From NCBI GenBank assembly GCA_964345235.1, contig CAYFQE010000001.1, positions 1 through 64,000 of the forward strand: a DNA stretch of 64,000 nt, in the 5' to 3' direction. The stretch is from Scatomorpha sp964345235. Its GTDB lineage: Bacteria; Bacillota; Clostridia; Oscillospirales; Oscillospiraceae. A program made the position numbers and the translations under genes. Shown here piece after piece: positions 1 to 8,429 of the stretch. Within the stretch, counting starts at the first letter, position 1, and the number at the start of each line of letters is the position of its first letter. A model generated the notes under the pieces. That model made no database searches. It was not told the DNA's origin and saw only the letters and a list, made by a program, of their open reading frames with translations.

Positions 1-54
1 ACCGTGCTTTCATCCGTAACCATGCCGCTCATAATTTCACTCTGGCTTAAATAA
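1..54 (+). pseudogene. Fragment of ABC transporter permease (end of first membrane domain)
   Basis: Frame 1 reads 17 residues to a TAA at 52-54. The stretch SVTMPLI resembles the segment that follows the EAA loop of binding-protein-dependent permeases (family consensus close to VTLPLLRP). The following ISLWLK does not fit, and the frame then stops directly at a hairpin. After the hairpin a second open frame continues with what looks like the linker and second domain of a fused iron(III)-type permease. I infer that both pieces belong to one damaged gene with some 35-40 residues missing between them. The piece is very short, so an unrelated gene end is possible. Confidence 0.4.
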
Positions 55-93
55 AAATAAACATCCACCCGCTAGGCGGGTGGATGTTTATTT
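55..93. terminator. Perfect 18-bp hairpin, bidirectional terminator-like
   Basis: Positions 55-72 pair without mismatch with 76-93 around a TAG loop. The stem centre is GC-rich (CCACCCGC/GCGGGTGG) and both ends are A/T-rich, so an RNA from either strand would end in a U-rich tail, more so on the minus strand. This is the shape of an intrinsic terminator. It lies inside what appears to be a single permease gene, where no terminator is expected, so it may be inserted sequence or part of an artificial join. Confidence 0.7.
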
Positions 94-837
94 GTGTTCA
101 CTACGGATATTCATCGCTACTCTACCACTGCGCCCATCAACTTCGGGCGCTCTGCAAGCCTTTCATCGGTTCTTGTCTGTATCTGCATAGCTATGTGGCT
201 GATGCAGAACTATATAACCAACCGTACAAGCTATCGGCTTATCAGCGGAAAAGGTAGCCGTCCGGCAACGACGAAGCTCTCAACATTGGGACAGTTTGGC
301 GCATGGATATGGATTGCGGCAGTCATTCTGATAGCAATAGGTCTACCGTATTTTGCCATAATATCCACTTCGCTTATAAAACTGCGCGGTTACGGCCTTG
401 CGGCGGGCAACTTTACGCTTAACCATTATAAGGAATTGCTGACAACTCCCAAAGCGCTTTCCTCAATTTGGAAAAGCCTGATTCTGGCTGTGTCTTCGGC
501 AACTATCTGCTCCTTTTTAGGGACAGCAGTTGTTATTGCTGTACAAAAGACAAAAGGGTTTTTAAAAAAGGCGTTGGAGGGGATAAGCTTATTGCCTGAA
601 ATGCTCCCGAGCATTGTAATTGTCATCGGCATAATGTTGTTCTGGAATGCCATATACAAGGTGATTCCACTTTATAACACACTCGGGATTATGATTCTTG
701 CCTATGTGGTACTCTATCTGCCGTATACTGTACAATATGTCACCTCCGCTTTTACACAGATTAATACAAGCTTGTTGGAAGCAGGCCGCACTTTCGGCGG
801 CTCTCCCGCTTATGTCTTTCGTCGCATAACATTGCCA
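94..837 (+). pseudogene. Iron(III)-type ABC transporter permease, C-terminal half, truncated at both ends
   Basis: The frame opens at GTG 94 just after the hairpin and reads about 248 permease-like residues. The order fits the second half of a fused FbpB-type permease: a linker (TTDIHRY...), a helix at about residues 24-38, a basic loop ending GKGSRPA, a helix at 69-90, then the BPD_transp_1 domain. The EAA loop is visible as LLEAGRTFGGSPAYVFRRITLP near residues 228-249. The reading then switches at about 831-838 into a helix-turn-helix protein in another frame, so the last one or two helices are missing. Nearly all arginines are CGN, unlike the AGA-rich genes to the right. No ATPase or binding protein is adjacent. 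I treat it as broken or as an assembly chimera. Confidence 0.65.
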
Positions 838-1268
838 AGAAGCGCAGAGAGGTAAATTTAACGCAAGAACAGCTTGCGGAGAAGTTGGGCGTTTCCAACA
901 AGACAATATCAAAATGGGAAAACGGAAAATGTATGCCGGATTACAGCATAGTCGAGGAACTTTGCAAGGCGCTCTCAATCACTCTGTCCGAACTTATTGA
1001 CGGTGAAGATGCGGCGGAGAACAGCATACGAGTATATGATGATGAACAAATTCTCGATTTACTGCGCCGGACACAGGAATTAGAGCGGCAGAAAAGCATC
1101 CTTTACGGCGTGATTTTGATTGTTCTCGGCATAGCCAGCAATGCAATGGCTGCAACTATCGGCGGCTCTAGTGTAAAAGATTTTACTTCGGGTCTGCTGA
1201 TGGGACTCTCTGTTGCCGAAATACTGGTGGGCATCTACTTTGTCGGCAGAAAGCTACTCCCCAATTAA
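831..1268 (+). pseudogene. XRE-family HTH regulator with C-terminal membrane segments, 5'-truncated
   Basis: From ATT 831 the frame reads IAKKRREVNLTQEQLAEKLG and continues through VSNKTISKWENGKCMPDYS, a clear HTH_3 (Cro/C1-type) domain. The expected start (a few residues plus the first helix turn) is missing: upstream bases encode the permease in another frame. A TTG at 885 is the first possible start but would cut the HTH. After the HTH come about 40 linker residues, then two hydrophobic segments (about 1096-1165 and 1183-1245), an arrangement known in membrane-anchored XRE proteins of Firmicutes. Arginine codons are again mainly CGN. Probably non-functional here. Confidence 0.7.
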
Positions 1269-1278
1269 AAGATTTAAT

Positions 1279-1328
1279 AAAAAACTGCAAGCCGTTCATC
1301 TTCGGGCTTAAAACCCGTGAACGGCTTG
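1279..1328 (-). terminator. Intrinsic terminator of glyA
   Basis: Positions 1288-1298 pair with 1318-1328 (11 bp), and 1303-1306 can extend the stem with 1314-1317. Read on the minus strand, the hairpin is followed by a run of six Ts. It ends the glyA transcript, and lies between glyA and the convergent XRE fragment. Confidence 0.7.
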
Positions 1329-1367
1329 TATAAACTAAAGTTTAATTTTTTTAAATCAAAAAATACC

Positions 1368-2609
1368 TTAAAGATTTTCGTAAAGAGGGAAGGCCTTGGT
1401 TAAAACAGCAACTCTCTCCTTGGCTTCGGGAATTGCCGATGTGCGCTTATCCAAGAGCATGGAGATAATATCTGCAACCTCGAGCATCTCTTTTTCCTTA
1501 AATCCTCTGGTGGTGACGGCGGGAGTTCCGAATCTTACGCCGCTGGCAAGGTGCGGGGGGAGCTTTTCGAAAGGTATTGTGTTTTTGTTTGCGGTGATGT
1601 TTGATTCTTCCAAAAGCTCCTGCATTTCTGCGCCGTTTGCGCCCATCGAAGAGACATCGGCTAGCATAAGATGATTGTCGGTTCCGCCCGAAACAATCCT
1701 CACGCCTTTCTCAATGAGAGAGTCTGCCAAAACAGCGGCATTCTTAACAATCTGCTCTTGATACTTGACAAATTCAGGTGACATGGCTTCTTTAAAGCAG
1801 ACGGCCTTTGCGGCTATGGTATTCATAAGCGGACCGCCTTGAAGACGCGGAAAAATGGCTGAATCTATTTTTTTAGCATGTTCGGCTTTGCAGAGTATAA
1901 CACCGCCGCGGGGACCTCTGAGACTCTTATGTGTTGTCAAAGTCACAAAATCGGCGTAGGGAACAGGGGAGGGATGAACGCCTGCTGCAACCAATCCGCC
2001 GAGATGGGCGATATCCGCAAGCATAAAGGCTCCTACTTCGTCGCAAATCTCTCTGATTTTCGCAAAGTCAATGGTTCTCGAGTATGCGGAAGCGCCGCAT
2101 ATAATTATTTTCGGCCGATGAGTTTTGGCAAGAGCCAGTATTTCATCATAGTCCAGAGTTTCCGTTTTAGGGTTCACGCCGTAATGGAAAGAATTAAAAT
2201 ATCTTCCCGTTACAGAGGCTTTTGAGCCGTGGGTTAGATGGCCGCCTGCGCTGAGATCCATACCCAGAATGACATCTCCGGGATTTAAAACCGACATGAG
2301 TACCGCAACATTGGTCTGAGAGCCCGAGTGAGCTTGGACATTGGCATGCTCTGCTCCGAAGAGCTTTTTTGCACGCTCTATTGCCAGAGTTTCGGCCATA
2401 TCGACAAATTCACAGCCGCCATAATACCTGGCCCCGGGGTAACCTTCCGCATACTTGTTTGTAAGATGACTGCCCAAGGCTTCCATTACAGCCAATGATG
2501 TGAAGTTTTCCGAGGCAATCAGCTCGATGTTGTCTCTTTGACGCTTGAGCTCTAAACTTATTACATCAAAGATTTCGGGGTCATTGGTTTTAATATGCTC
2601 AAAACTCAT
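1368..2609 (-). CDS. glyA: Serine hydroxymethyltransferase
   Basis: This is a 413-residue PLP enzyme of normal family length. It converts serine and tetrahydrofolate to glycine and 5,10-methylene-tetrahydrofolate in the cytoplasm, the main source of one-carbon units. Hallmarks are IELIASENF near residue 28, the NKYAEGYPGARYYGG substrate loop, and the TTHKSLRGPRGG motif whose lysine (about 228) binds PLP. ATG 2609 follows AGGAG at good spacing. It is a single-gene unit with its own promoter and terminator. Its product methylene-THF also feeds TrmFO, encoded in the divergent cluster. Confidence 0.97.
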   Translation of the reverse strand: MSFEHIKTNDPEIFDVISLELKRQRDNIELIASENFTSLAVMEALGSHLTNKYAEGYPGARYYGGCEFVDMAETLAIERAKKLFGAEHANVQAHSGSQTNVAVLMSVLNPGDVILGMDLSAGGHLTHGSKASVTGRYFNSFHYGVNPKTETLDYDEILALAKTHRPKIIICGASAYSRTIDFAKIREICDEVGAFMLADIAHLGGLVAAGVHPSPVPYADFVTLTTHKSLRGPRGGVILCKAEHAKKIDSAIFPRLQGGPLMNTIAAKAVCFKEAMSPEFVKYQEQIVKNAAVLADSLIEKGVRIVSGGTDNHLMLADVSSMGANGAEMQELLEESNITANKNTIPFEKLPPHLASGVRFGTPAVTTRGFKEKEMLEVADIISMLLDKRTSAIPEAKERVAVLTKAFPLYENL

Positions 2610-2642
2610 TTTCCACGCTCCTGTTTAAGTTTGTACTAATGA

Positions 2643-2670
2643 AGTATATCAGTTATATTTTGCATTACAA
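2643..2670 (-). promoter_or_regulatory. glyA promoter candidate
   Basis: On the minus strand a TTGTAA box (2670-2665) and a TATACT box (2648-2643) are separated by 16 bases. They sit about 35 bases upstream of the glyA start. No riboswitch fold was recognised in the short leader. Confidence 0.5.
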
Positions 2671-2790
2671 GCGTTTTTATCAATAAAATTATCTGATTAA
2701 AGCAAAGATTTTTTGAAAAATTAAACAGATTAAGCTGTTTTACTCAAGGCCTTTAGAGTTGATATCGGCTAAAATACAATTATTATTAAC

Positions 2791-2818
2791 TTGACTAATT
2801 CGCTTTTACATATAAAAA
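2791..2818 (+). promoter_or_regulatory. Promoter candidate for the trmH-dprA-topA cluster
   Basis: TTGACT at 2791-2796 is followed after 16 bases by TAAAAA (2813-2818). The TTG of this -35 box is also the first possible start of the downstream frame. That argues for the later ATG 2869 as the true start. Confidence 0.45.
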
Positions 2819-2868
2819 TATATAAAGCACTGCGGTATTATAAAGAAAACGGAAACAACGGTGGGAAT

Positions 2869-3630
2869 ATGGAATATAAACTGCTTAAATCAAAACAAAA
2901 CAGCGAGATACAAAGACTCAAAAAACTTCATGCCCAGGGCAACTTCAGAAAAGCCGAGAACGAGTATGTCTTAGAAGGCGAAAAACTCCTCTTCGAGGCA
3001 ATAGCTGAGGGAATAAAAATCAAGTCTGTTTTTCTGCACCAAAAGAACAGCAACATAGATATATCGGAATGTGATAAGATTTTTGTTTTGCCCGAAGAGC
3101 TTTTTTCATATGTTTCCGAGCTTAAAAACTCAAAGGGGCCGATTTTCACCTTCGAGCCGAAATCACATAAAAGTAGCGATAAACTCGCTACGGCGATTAT
3201 TTTAGAAAACATACAAGACCCGGGGAATCTTGGCGGTATAATAAGAACAGCGGCCGGGCTCGGTGTCGATGCCGTATTTCTTTTGGGCAGTTGCGCCGAT
3301 CACCTATCACCAAAGGCGGCAAGAGCTTCCATGGGTGCATGCTTTAGACAGACTGTAATCGAAAGCGATTTAAAATCCTGTTTGGAGCATATTTCAGCCT
3401 CTAAGCTAAAAATGTATGCGGCGGTTTTGGACAGCAGCGCCGTAAACCTTAATGAAATTAGGCTCGAGAAAGCCGCTCTTGCTATAGGAAACGAAGGCAG
3501 GGGATTGAGCGCCGAGCTAATAAACAGCGCTGACGAGAAGGTTTACATACCCATGGCGCACTCCGAGTCGCTCAATGCATTGGCGGCGGCAAGTATATTT
3601 ATGTGGGAGATGTTTAAATGGCGGAATTAA
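2869..3630 (+). CDS. TrmH/SpoU-family RNA 2'-O-methyltransferase
   Basis: A 253-residue SPOUT enzyme that transfers methyl from S-adenosylmethionine to a ribose 2'-OH, probably of 23S rRNA. The N-terminal part (about 1-95) is a SpoU substrate-binding domain (LKKLHAQGNFRKAENEYVLEGEKLL). The trefoil-knot catalytic domain shows the three family motifs: NIQDPGNLGGIIRTA at about 114, GNEGRGLS at about 206, and a SLNALAAASI motif near 232. ATG 2869 was chosen over an upstream TTG because that TTG lies in a promoter box and 26 poorly conserved residues would be added. It overlaps dprA by 13 bases. The exact target nucleotide cannot be read from the sequence. Confidence 0.85.
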   Translation: MEYKLLKSKQNSEIQRLKKLHAQGNFRKAENEYVLEGEKLLFEAIAEGIKIKSVFLHQKNSNIDISECDKIFVLPEELFSYVSELKNSKGPIFTFEPKSHKSSDKLATAIILENIQDPGNLGGIIRTAAGLGVDAVFLLGSCADHLSPKAARASMGACFRQTVIESDLKSCLEHISASKLKMYAAVLDSSAVNLNEIRLEKAALAIGNEGRGLSAELINSADEKVYIPMAHSESLNALAAASIFMWEMFKWRN

Positions 3631-4856
3631 ACAAGCTTGGAAGAAATGAGCTTTTGCGTTGGGTTTGGATTTCGGATAAGCAAAGCGTAAGACCGTCAAC
3701 AAAAATCAGGCTTTTCAGGGAGCTCGGCGGAATAGAAGAGATATTTAATGCAGATAAAAAAACCTTATCTGCTTTAAATATAGGTTCTAAAAAAGAAATT
3801 GATTCTCTGCTCGATAAAAGCCTTGAGAGAGCTGAGAGAATATTGGCTATTTGTGAAGAAAAGTACATAAGACTCCTAAATTACAGCGAAGAAGACTATC
3901 CCAACGAGCTTAAAAGGGCATACGACCCGCCGCTTACACTCTATCTGAGAGGAGAAAAAATCGATTTCAACTCCATGTTTCTGCTCACAATAGCCGGAAC
4001 AAGAAGTGCATCGGACTATGGTCTGGCCCTTGCCGAGGGTTTGGGAAGAAGTGCAGCTTTGAGCGGGACGGTCTTGGTTTCGGGGCTGGGAAGAGGAATT
4101 GATGAGAGTAGCGCCAAGAGCTGCATAGCCTGCGGTGGAGTTTGTATCGGTGTTTTGGGAACGGCCATCGACAGCAACGATAGCAAGGGGCTTTATGATA
4201 AGATTATACAAAAGGGCCTTGTTGTAAGCGAATATGCGCCACTTTCAAGGACATTGCCTGCAAATTTCCGGGCTCGAAACCGAATTCTTGCGGGTCTCTC
4301 GTCGGCTTTGTGCATAGTCGAGGCGCCCGAGAAAAGCGGAGCGTTGCTTCTTGCAGACGAGGCTATATCACAGGGCAAAGAGGTTTTTGTCTGCCCTTCA
4401 AACTTCGGTTCCAAAAGCGGGGAGGGCTCAAACGCTTTACTTAAAGACGGGGCAAACCTTCTCAGCTCATTTAGTGATATAATAGAAGAGTACAAAGAGC
4501 TATATCCGAATCAGCTCAAAAGCATTGAAGCGGAAATTTCATTGACAAAAAACTCTGATTCCAAGGCCGAAGCGCCTGAAAAGACTGCGAAAAAAGAACA
4601 TTTTTGCGATAAAAGCGTTGACAAGGCAGGGGGCGGGGCTTATATTGAACTGCGGGAACAGCTCAAAAAACTTTCTGAGCTCCAACTTAAGATTGTTTCG
4701 GCGCTTGGAAATGAGTCGGTTCATATAGACGATATATCAGATAGGCTCGGAATACCCGTTTACAAAATCACTGCAGAGCTTACGCTCATGCAAATCAAGG
4801 GGCTTGTTAAAAGAGAAAACTCTAACAGATACAAGCTTAATGTAGTTTATAAGTAG
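3618..4856 (+). CDS. dprA: DNA-processing protein DprA (Smf)
   Basis: The 412-residue protein has the DprA layout: an N-terminal SAM-like helical region (about 1-75), the Rossmann-like core from about 120 (GTRSASDYG, then SGLGRGIDESS, RNRILAGLS, and EAPEKSGALLLADEA), an acidic linker of low conservation (about 290-340), and a C-terminal winged helix (about 350-405). DprA binds single-stranded DNA and loads RecA during uptake of DNA; it is kept in many bacteria not known to be competent. It overlaps the upstream methyltransferase and lies 8 bases from topA, so the genes are likely co-transcribed. Confidence 0.95.
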   Translation: MAELNKLGRNELLRWVWISDKQSVRPSTKIRLFRELGGIEEIFNADKKTLSALNIGSKKEIDSLLDKSLERAERILAICEEKYIRLLNYSEEDYPNELKRAYDPPLTLYLRGEKIDFNSMFLLTIAGTRSASDYGLALAEGLGRSAALSGTVLVSGLGRGIDESSAKSCIACGGVCIGVLGTAIDSNDSKGLYDKIIQKGLVVSEYAPLSRTLPANFRARNRILAGLSSALCIVEAPEKSGALLLADEAISQGKEVFVCPSNFGSKSGEGSNALLKDGANLLSSFSDIIEEYKELYPNQLKSIEAEISLTKNSDSKAEAPEKTAKKEHFCDKSVDKAGGGAYIELREQLKKLSELQLKIVSALGNESVHIDDISDRLGIPVYKITAELTLMQIKGLVKRENSNRYKLNVVYK

Positions 4857-4864
4857 GGAGAAAT

Positions 4865-7117
4865 ATGTCTAAAGAAAAAATATTGGTAATAGTTGAGTCA
4901 CCTGCAAAGTCAAAAACGATAGAAAAGTATTTGGGATCGGATTACATTGTAAGTTCATCCATGGGACATCTCAGAGATTTGCCGAAGAGCAAGCTCGGCG
5001 TTGATGTAGAAGCCGGCTTCGAACCTGAATATATACCGGTAAAGGGCAAATCAGCGTTAATTGCGGATCTTAAGAAAAAGGCAAACGCCGCATCCAAGGT
5101 CTATCTCGCCACCGACCCCGACAGAGAGGGCGAGGCAATAGCCTGGCATCTTAAGGAACTTTTGAACATAAGCGATGACAAAGCGTTCAGAGTCAGCTTC
5201 AACGAGATTACTAAGAAGGTCGTAAGCGAGAGCATAAAGAACCCCAGAGATTTAGATATAGATTTGGTAAACGCTCAGCAGGCGCGCCGCATACTAGACA
5301 GATTGGTGGGATACGAGCTCTCGCCCCTGCTTTGGCGCAAGATAAGAAGAGGCCTTTCGGCCGGACGCGTTCAGTCGGTTGCCAGCCGCATTGTAGTAGA
5401 TAAGGAAGAAGAAATCAGAGATTTTAAGGCCGAGGAATACTGGACGATAGATGCCGAGCTTAAAAAAGACGAGAGCGAAGAAATTCTTCTTGCAAAGTTT
5501 TTTGGGGACGAGAAAGGCAAGATTGAGCTTAAAAACGAGGAGGAAAGCCGCAAAGTCAAAGAAGCGGTCGAAAACAATCCGTTTATAATAAGTCGGATTG
5601 AAAGCTCAAAGAGGAACAGAAGCTCCGGCCCTCCGTTTACAACCTCATCCTTGCAACAGGAGGCCTCCCGCAGACTCGGAATGACACCAAAAAAAACAAT
5701 GGCTATTGCGCAACAGCTTTATGAGGGAATTAAGATTGCGGGCAACGACAGTGTCGGTCTTATCACATATATGCGTACCGACTCACTCAGAATTTCCGAA
5801 CAGGCCTTAAACGAGGCGGCATCCTACATAAAGTCAAACTTCGACGAAGATTACTACTATGGCAAACCCAGACGGTTCAAATCAAAAAAAGACTCACAGG
5901 ATGCGCACGAGGCTATTAGACCTACAGATGTGTTTTTAAGTCCCATCAGCATAAAATCAAGCCTCAGCGCCGATCAGTTCAGGCTCTATAAACTCATTTG
6001 GTCAAGATTTTTGGCTTCTCAGATGAGCAATGCCGTGTATGATACTCTTAAAATCAAGATAGACTCCGCAGGATATGTCTTCAATCTCAACGCATCCGTG
6101 ATGAGCTTTAAAGGCTTTACCGCGGCATATGAATTTGGCCCTGAGGAAGAGGACGAGGATGTCAAAAAGTCATTGCCTAAGCTCAATGAGGGCGAGGAGT
6201 TAAAGCTTAATAAACTTGATGTACAGCAACGCTTCACTCAGCCTCCGGTGCGGTACACAGAGGCCACATTGATTCGTGAGCTCGAAGAAAACGGCATAGG
6301 CAGGCCTTCAACCTATGCTCCCACAATAAGCACAATACTCTCGCATGAATATGTGGTTAAAGATGGCAAGTATCTAAAGCCGACAGTTTTGGGCGAAACG
6401 GTTACCAACATGATGAAGGAGCATTTCCCCGAAATTGTAAGCACACAGTTTACTGCCGGTATGGAAGAAGGCCTCGACGATATAGAAGAGGGAAAGAAGC
6501 CGTGGAAAGAATTTCTTGCGGATTTTTACAGCGAGTTTTCAGAGGACTTAAAAAAAGCCGCCGATATTAAGAGGATAAAAATTCCCGAAGAAGTGACGGA
6601 GGAAGTCTGTCCCAAGTGCGGAAAGAATCTTGTAATCAAATTTGGCAGATTCGGGCGATTTTTGGCATGCCCGGGCTTCCCCGACTGTGACTTTACCATG
6701 CCTATGGTCGAAGCAATGCCCGGTGCCTGTCCTAAATGTGGCAACAGAATACTCAAAAGAAAGTCAAAAAAAGGTTACACCTTCTATTCATGCGAAAACG
6801 GCTCAAAGCGCAAAGAGGGCACAGAAAATTCCGAGGAGTTTGTGCCGGAATGCGACTTCATAACTTGGGATGTGCCCACAGCCGATACCTGCCCCGAATG
6901 CGGCTGGACTATGTTTAAAAAGTCAGGTAAAGGTGCAAAAAAGAGTTTCTGTGCAAACGAGGAATGCTCTTTGTTTGTGCCTGAGGAAAAGAGGGGCGGC
7001 TACTACAAGAAGACAAGCAAAACATCTAAAGCAAAAACCGCCGCAAGTGGCGAGACGAAAACAACTAAAAAGACGGTAAAGACGGCAAAGAGTAAAAAGA
7101 AAGCAAATGAAGCATAA
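4865..7117 (+). CDS. topA: DNA topoisomerase I
   Basis: A 750-residue type IA topoisomerase that relaxes negative supercoils behind transcription and replication. The N-terminal Toprim domain has VESPAKSKTIEKYLG and the acidic TDPDREGEAIAWH motif. The catalytic tyrosine is Tyr302 in LITYMRTDS. After residue 575 there are three zinc-ribbon units (CPKC, CPKC, CPEC, each with a later Cys pair). The second has an insert of about 15 residues between its last two cysteines. The tail (about 715-750) is Lys/Thr-rich and probably binds DNA. GGGAG precedes ATG 4865. The end overlaps trmFO by 11 bases. Confidence 0.97.
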   Translation: MSKEKILVIVESPAKSKTIEKYLGSDYIVSSSMGHLRDLPKSKLGVDVEAGFEPEYIPVKGKSALIADLKKKANAASKVYLATDPDREGEAIAWHLKELLNISDDKAFRVSFNEITKKVVSESIKNPRDLDIDLVNAQQARRILDRLVGYELSPLLWRKIRRGLSAGRVQSVASRIVVDKEEEIRDFKAEEYWTIDAELKKDESEEILLAKFFGDEKGKIELKNEEESRKVKEAVENNPFIISRIESSKRNRSSGPPFTTSSLQQEASRRLGMTPKKTMAIAQQLYEGIKIAGNDSVGLITYMRTDSLRISEQALNEAASYIKSNFDEDYYYGKPRRFKSKKDSQDAHEAIRPTDVFLSPISIKSSLSADQFRLYKLIWSRFLASQMSNAVYDTLKIKIDSAGYVFNLNASVMSFKGFTAAYEFGPEEEDEDVKKSLPKLNEGEELKLNKLDVQQRFTQPPVRYTEATLIRELEENGIGRPSTYAPTISTILSHEYVVKDGKYLKPTVLGETVTNMMKEHFPEIVSTQFTAGMEEGLDDIEEGKKPWKEFLADFYSEFSEDLKKAADIKRIKIPEEVTEEVCPKCGKNLVIKFGRFGRFLACPGFPDCDFTMPMVEAMPGACPKCGNRILKRKSKKGYTFYSCENGSKRKEGTENSEEFVPECDFITWDVPTADTCPECGWTMFKKSGKGAKKSFCANEECSLFVPEEKRGGYYKKTSKTSKAKTAASGETKTTKKTVKTAKSKKKANEA

Positions 7118-8429
7118 AGTAAAAGTAGTCGGCGCGGGTTTGGCGGGCTGCGAGTGCGCCTGGCAACTGGCCAAAAGAAATATTGAGGTAGAGCTCTATG
7201 ACATGAAGCCGAAAAAAATGAGTCCGGCGCATAATCTTGAGAGCTTTGCAGAGCTTGTGTGTTCAAATTCACTCAGAAGCGACGAGCTCAGCAACGCTGT
7301 CGGTCTTCTAAAGGCTGAACTCAGAGCTTTGGATTCTTTAATTATGGAAGCGGCGGATGCAAATAAGGTGCCTGCCGGCTCCGCTCTTGCGGTGGACAGA
7401 GAAGGCTTTTCGGAATATGTTACCGAAAAAATTAAAAGTTCTCCGAACATAAAGATAATTCACGAAGAGGTTAAAAGCATACCCGAAGGCAGAGTTGTCA
7501 TAGCCGCGGGCCCCTTGGTCAGCGAGGCTCTTGCCAAAGAAATCAAAGACTATACAGGCGACACGGGGCTTTTCTTCTTCGATGCCGTTGCGCCGCTAAT
7601 AAGCTTCGAGAGCATTGATATGGAGAACGCCTATTTTGCCTCGAGATACGACAAAGGCACCCCCGACTACATAAACTGTCCGCTGAATAAAGAGGAGTAT
7701 CTCGCTTTCTACAAAGAGCTTTTGAATGCCGATATGGCGGAACTCAGAGATTTCGAAGACAGCGCTGTCTTCGAGGGATGTATGCCCATCGAGAGCTTGG
7801 CTAAAAGGGGAGAAGATACGATGCGCTTCGGCCCCATGAAGCCGGTCGGTCTTACAAATCCCAAAACTCTCAGACAGGACTACGCCGTAATTCAACTTCG
7901 CAGAGACAACAGCGAGGGAAGCATATACAATATGGTTGGCTTTCAGACTCATCTTAAGTTTAACGAGCAGAAGAGGATTTTCAGCATGATTCCCGCCCTT
8001 AAGAAAGCGGACTTTTTGAGATTTGGCCGTATGCACCGCAACACCTATCTCAATTCACCCGGGCTTTTGGATTCTCAGTATAGGCTTAAGAAAAATAAGA
8101 ACATAAGCTTTGCAGGACAAATAAGCGGGGTTGAGGGTTATGTTGAGTCTACAGCCTCGGGAATGTTGGTAGGTCTTTCAATTTGCGCCGAAACGATGGG
8201 AGAAGAAGTGCTTTTCCCACAGAAGACGGCAATAGGTGCTTTGGCTGCGTATATATCAAACGAGAGCATAGTAAATTTCCAGCCGATGAATATAAATTTC
8301 GGAATTATAGAGAGCTTGGACTACAGAGTTAAGGGAAAGAGAGAAAAGAATACGGCTATCTCTCAAAGAGCTCTTAAATGCATAGATGAAATAAGAGAAA
8401 GGAAGATTTTCCGTGAAAATTGTTCTTGA
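7107..8429 (+). CDS. trmFO: tRNA uracil-54 C5-methyltransferase, folate/FAD-dependent
   Basis: The 440-residue flavoprotein makes ribothymidine-54 in the T-loop of tRNAs, using methylene-tetrahydrofolate as carbon donor and reduced FAD. It begins with a dinucleotide-binding fold (VVGAGLAGCECAW, residues 6-18), followed by the TrmFO-specific stretches AHNLESFAELVCSNSLRS and YINCPLNKEEY. Length and gene order after topA match the family in Firmicutes. The start lies inside topA and the last 17 bases overlap plsX, suggesting translational coupling. Confidence 0.96.
   Translation: MKHKVKVVGAGLAGCECAWQLAKRNIEVELYDMKPKKMSPAHNLESFAELVCSNSLRSDELSNAVGLLKAELRALDSLIMEAADANKVPAGSALAVDREGFSEYVTEKIKSSPNIKIIHEEVKSIPEGRVVIAAGPLVSEALAKEIKDYTGDTGLFFFDAVAPLISFESIDMENAYFASRYDKGTPDYINCPLNKEEYLAFYKELLNADMAELRDFEDSAVFEGCMPIESLAKRGEDTMRFGPMKPVGLTNPKTLRQDYAVIQLRRDNSEGSIYNMVGFQTHLKFNEQKRIFSMIPALKKADFLRFGRMHRNTYLNSPGLLDSQYRLKKNKNISFAGQISGVEGYVESTASGMLVGLSICAETMGEEVLFPQKTAIGALAAYISNESIVNFQPMNINFGIIESLDYRVKGKREKNTAISQRALKCIDEIRERKIFRENCS

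Noticed and set aside
2791..2868. TTG 2791 as start of the TrmH-like gene
   Set aside because: It is the -35 hexamer of the likely promoter, and the added residues are not family-like.
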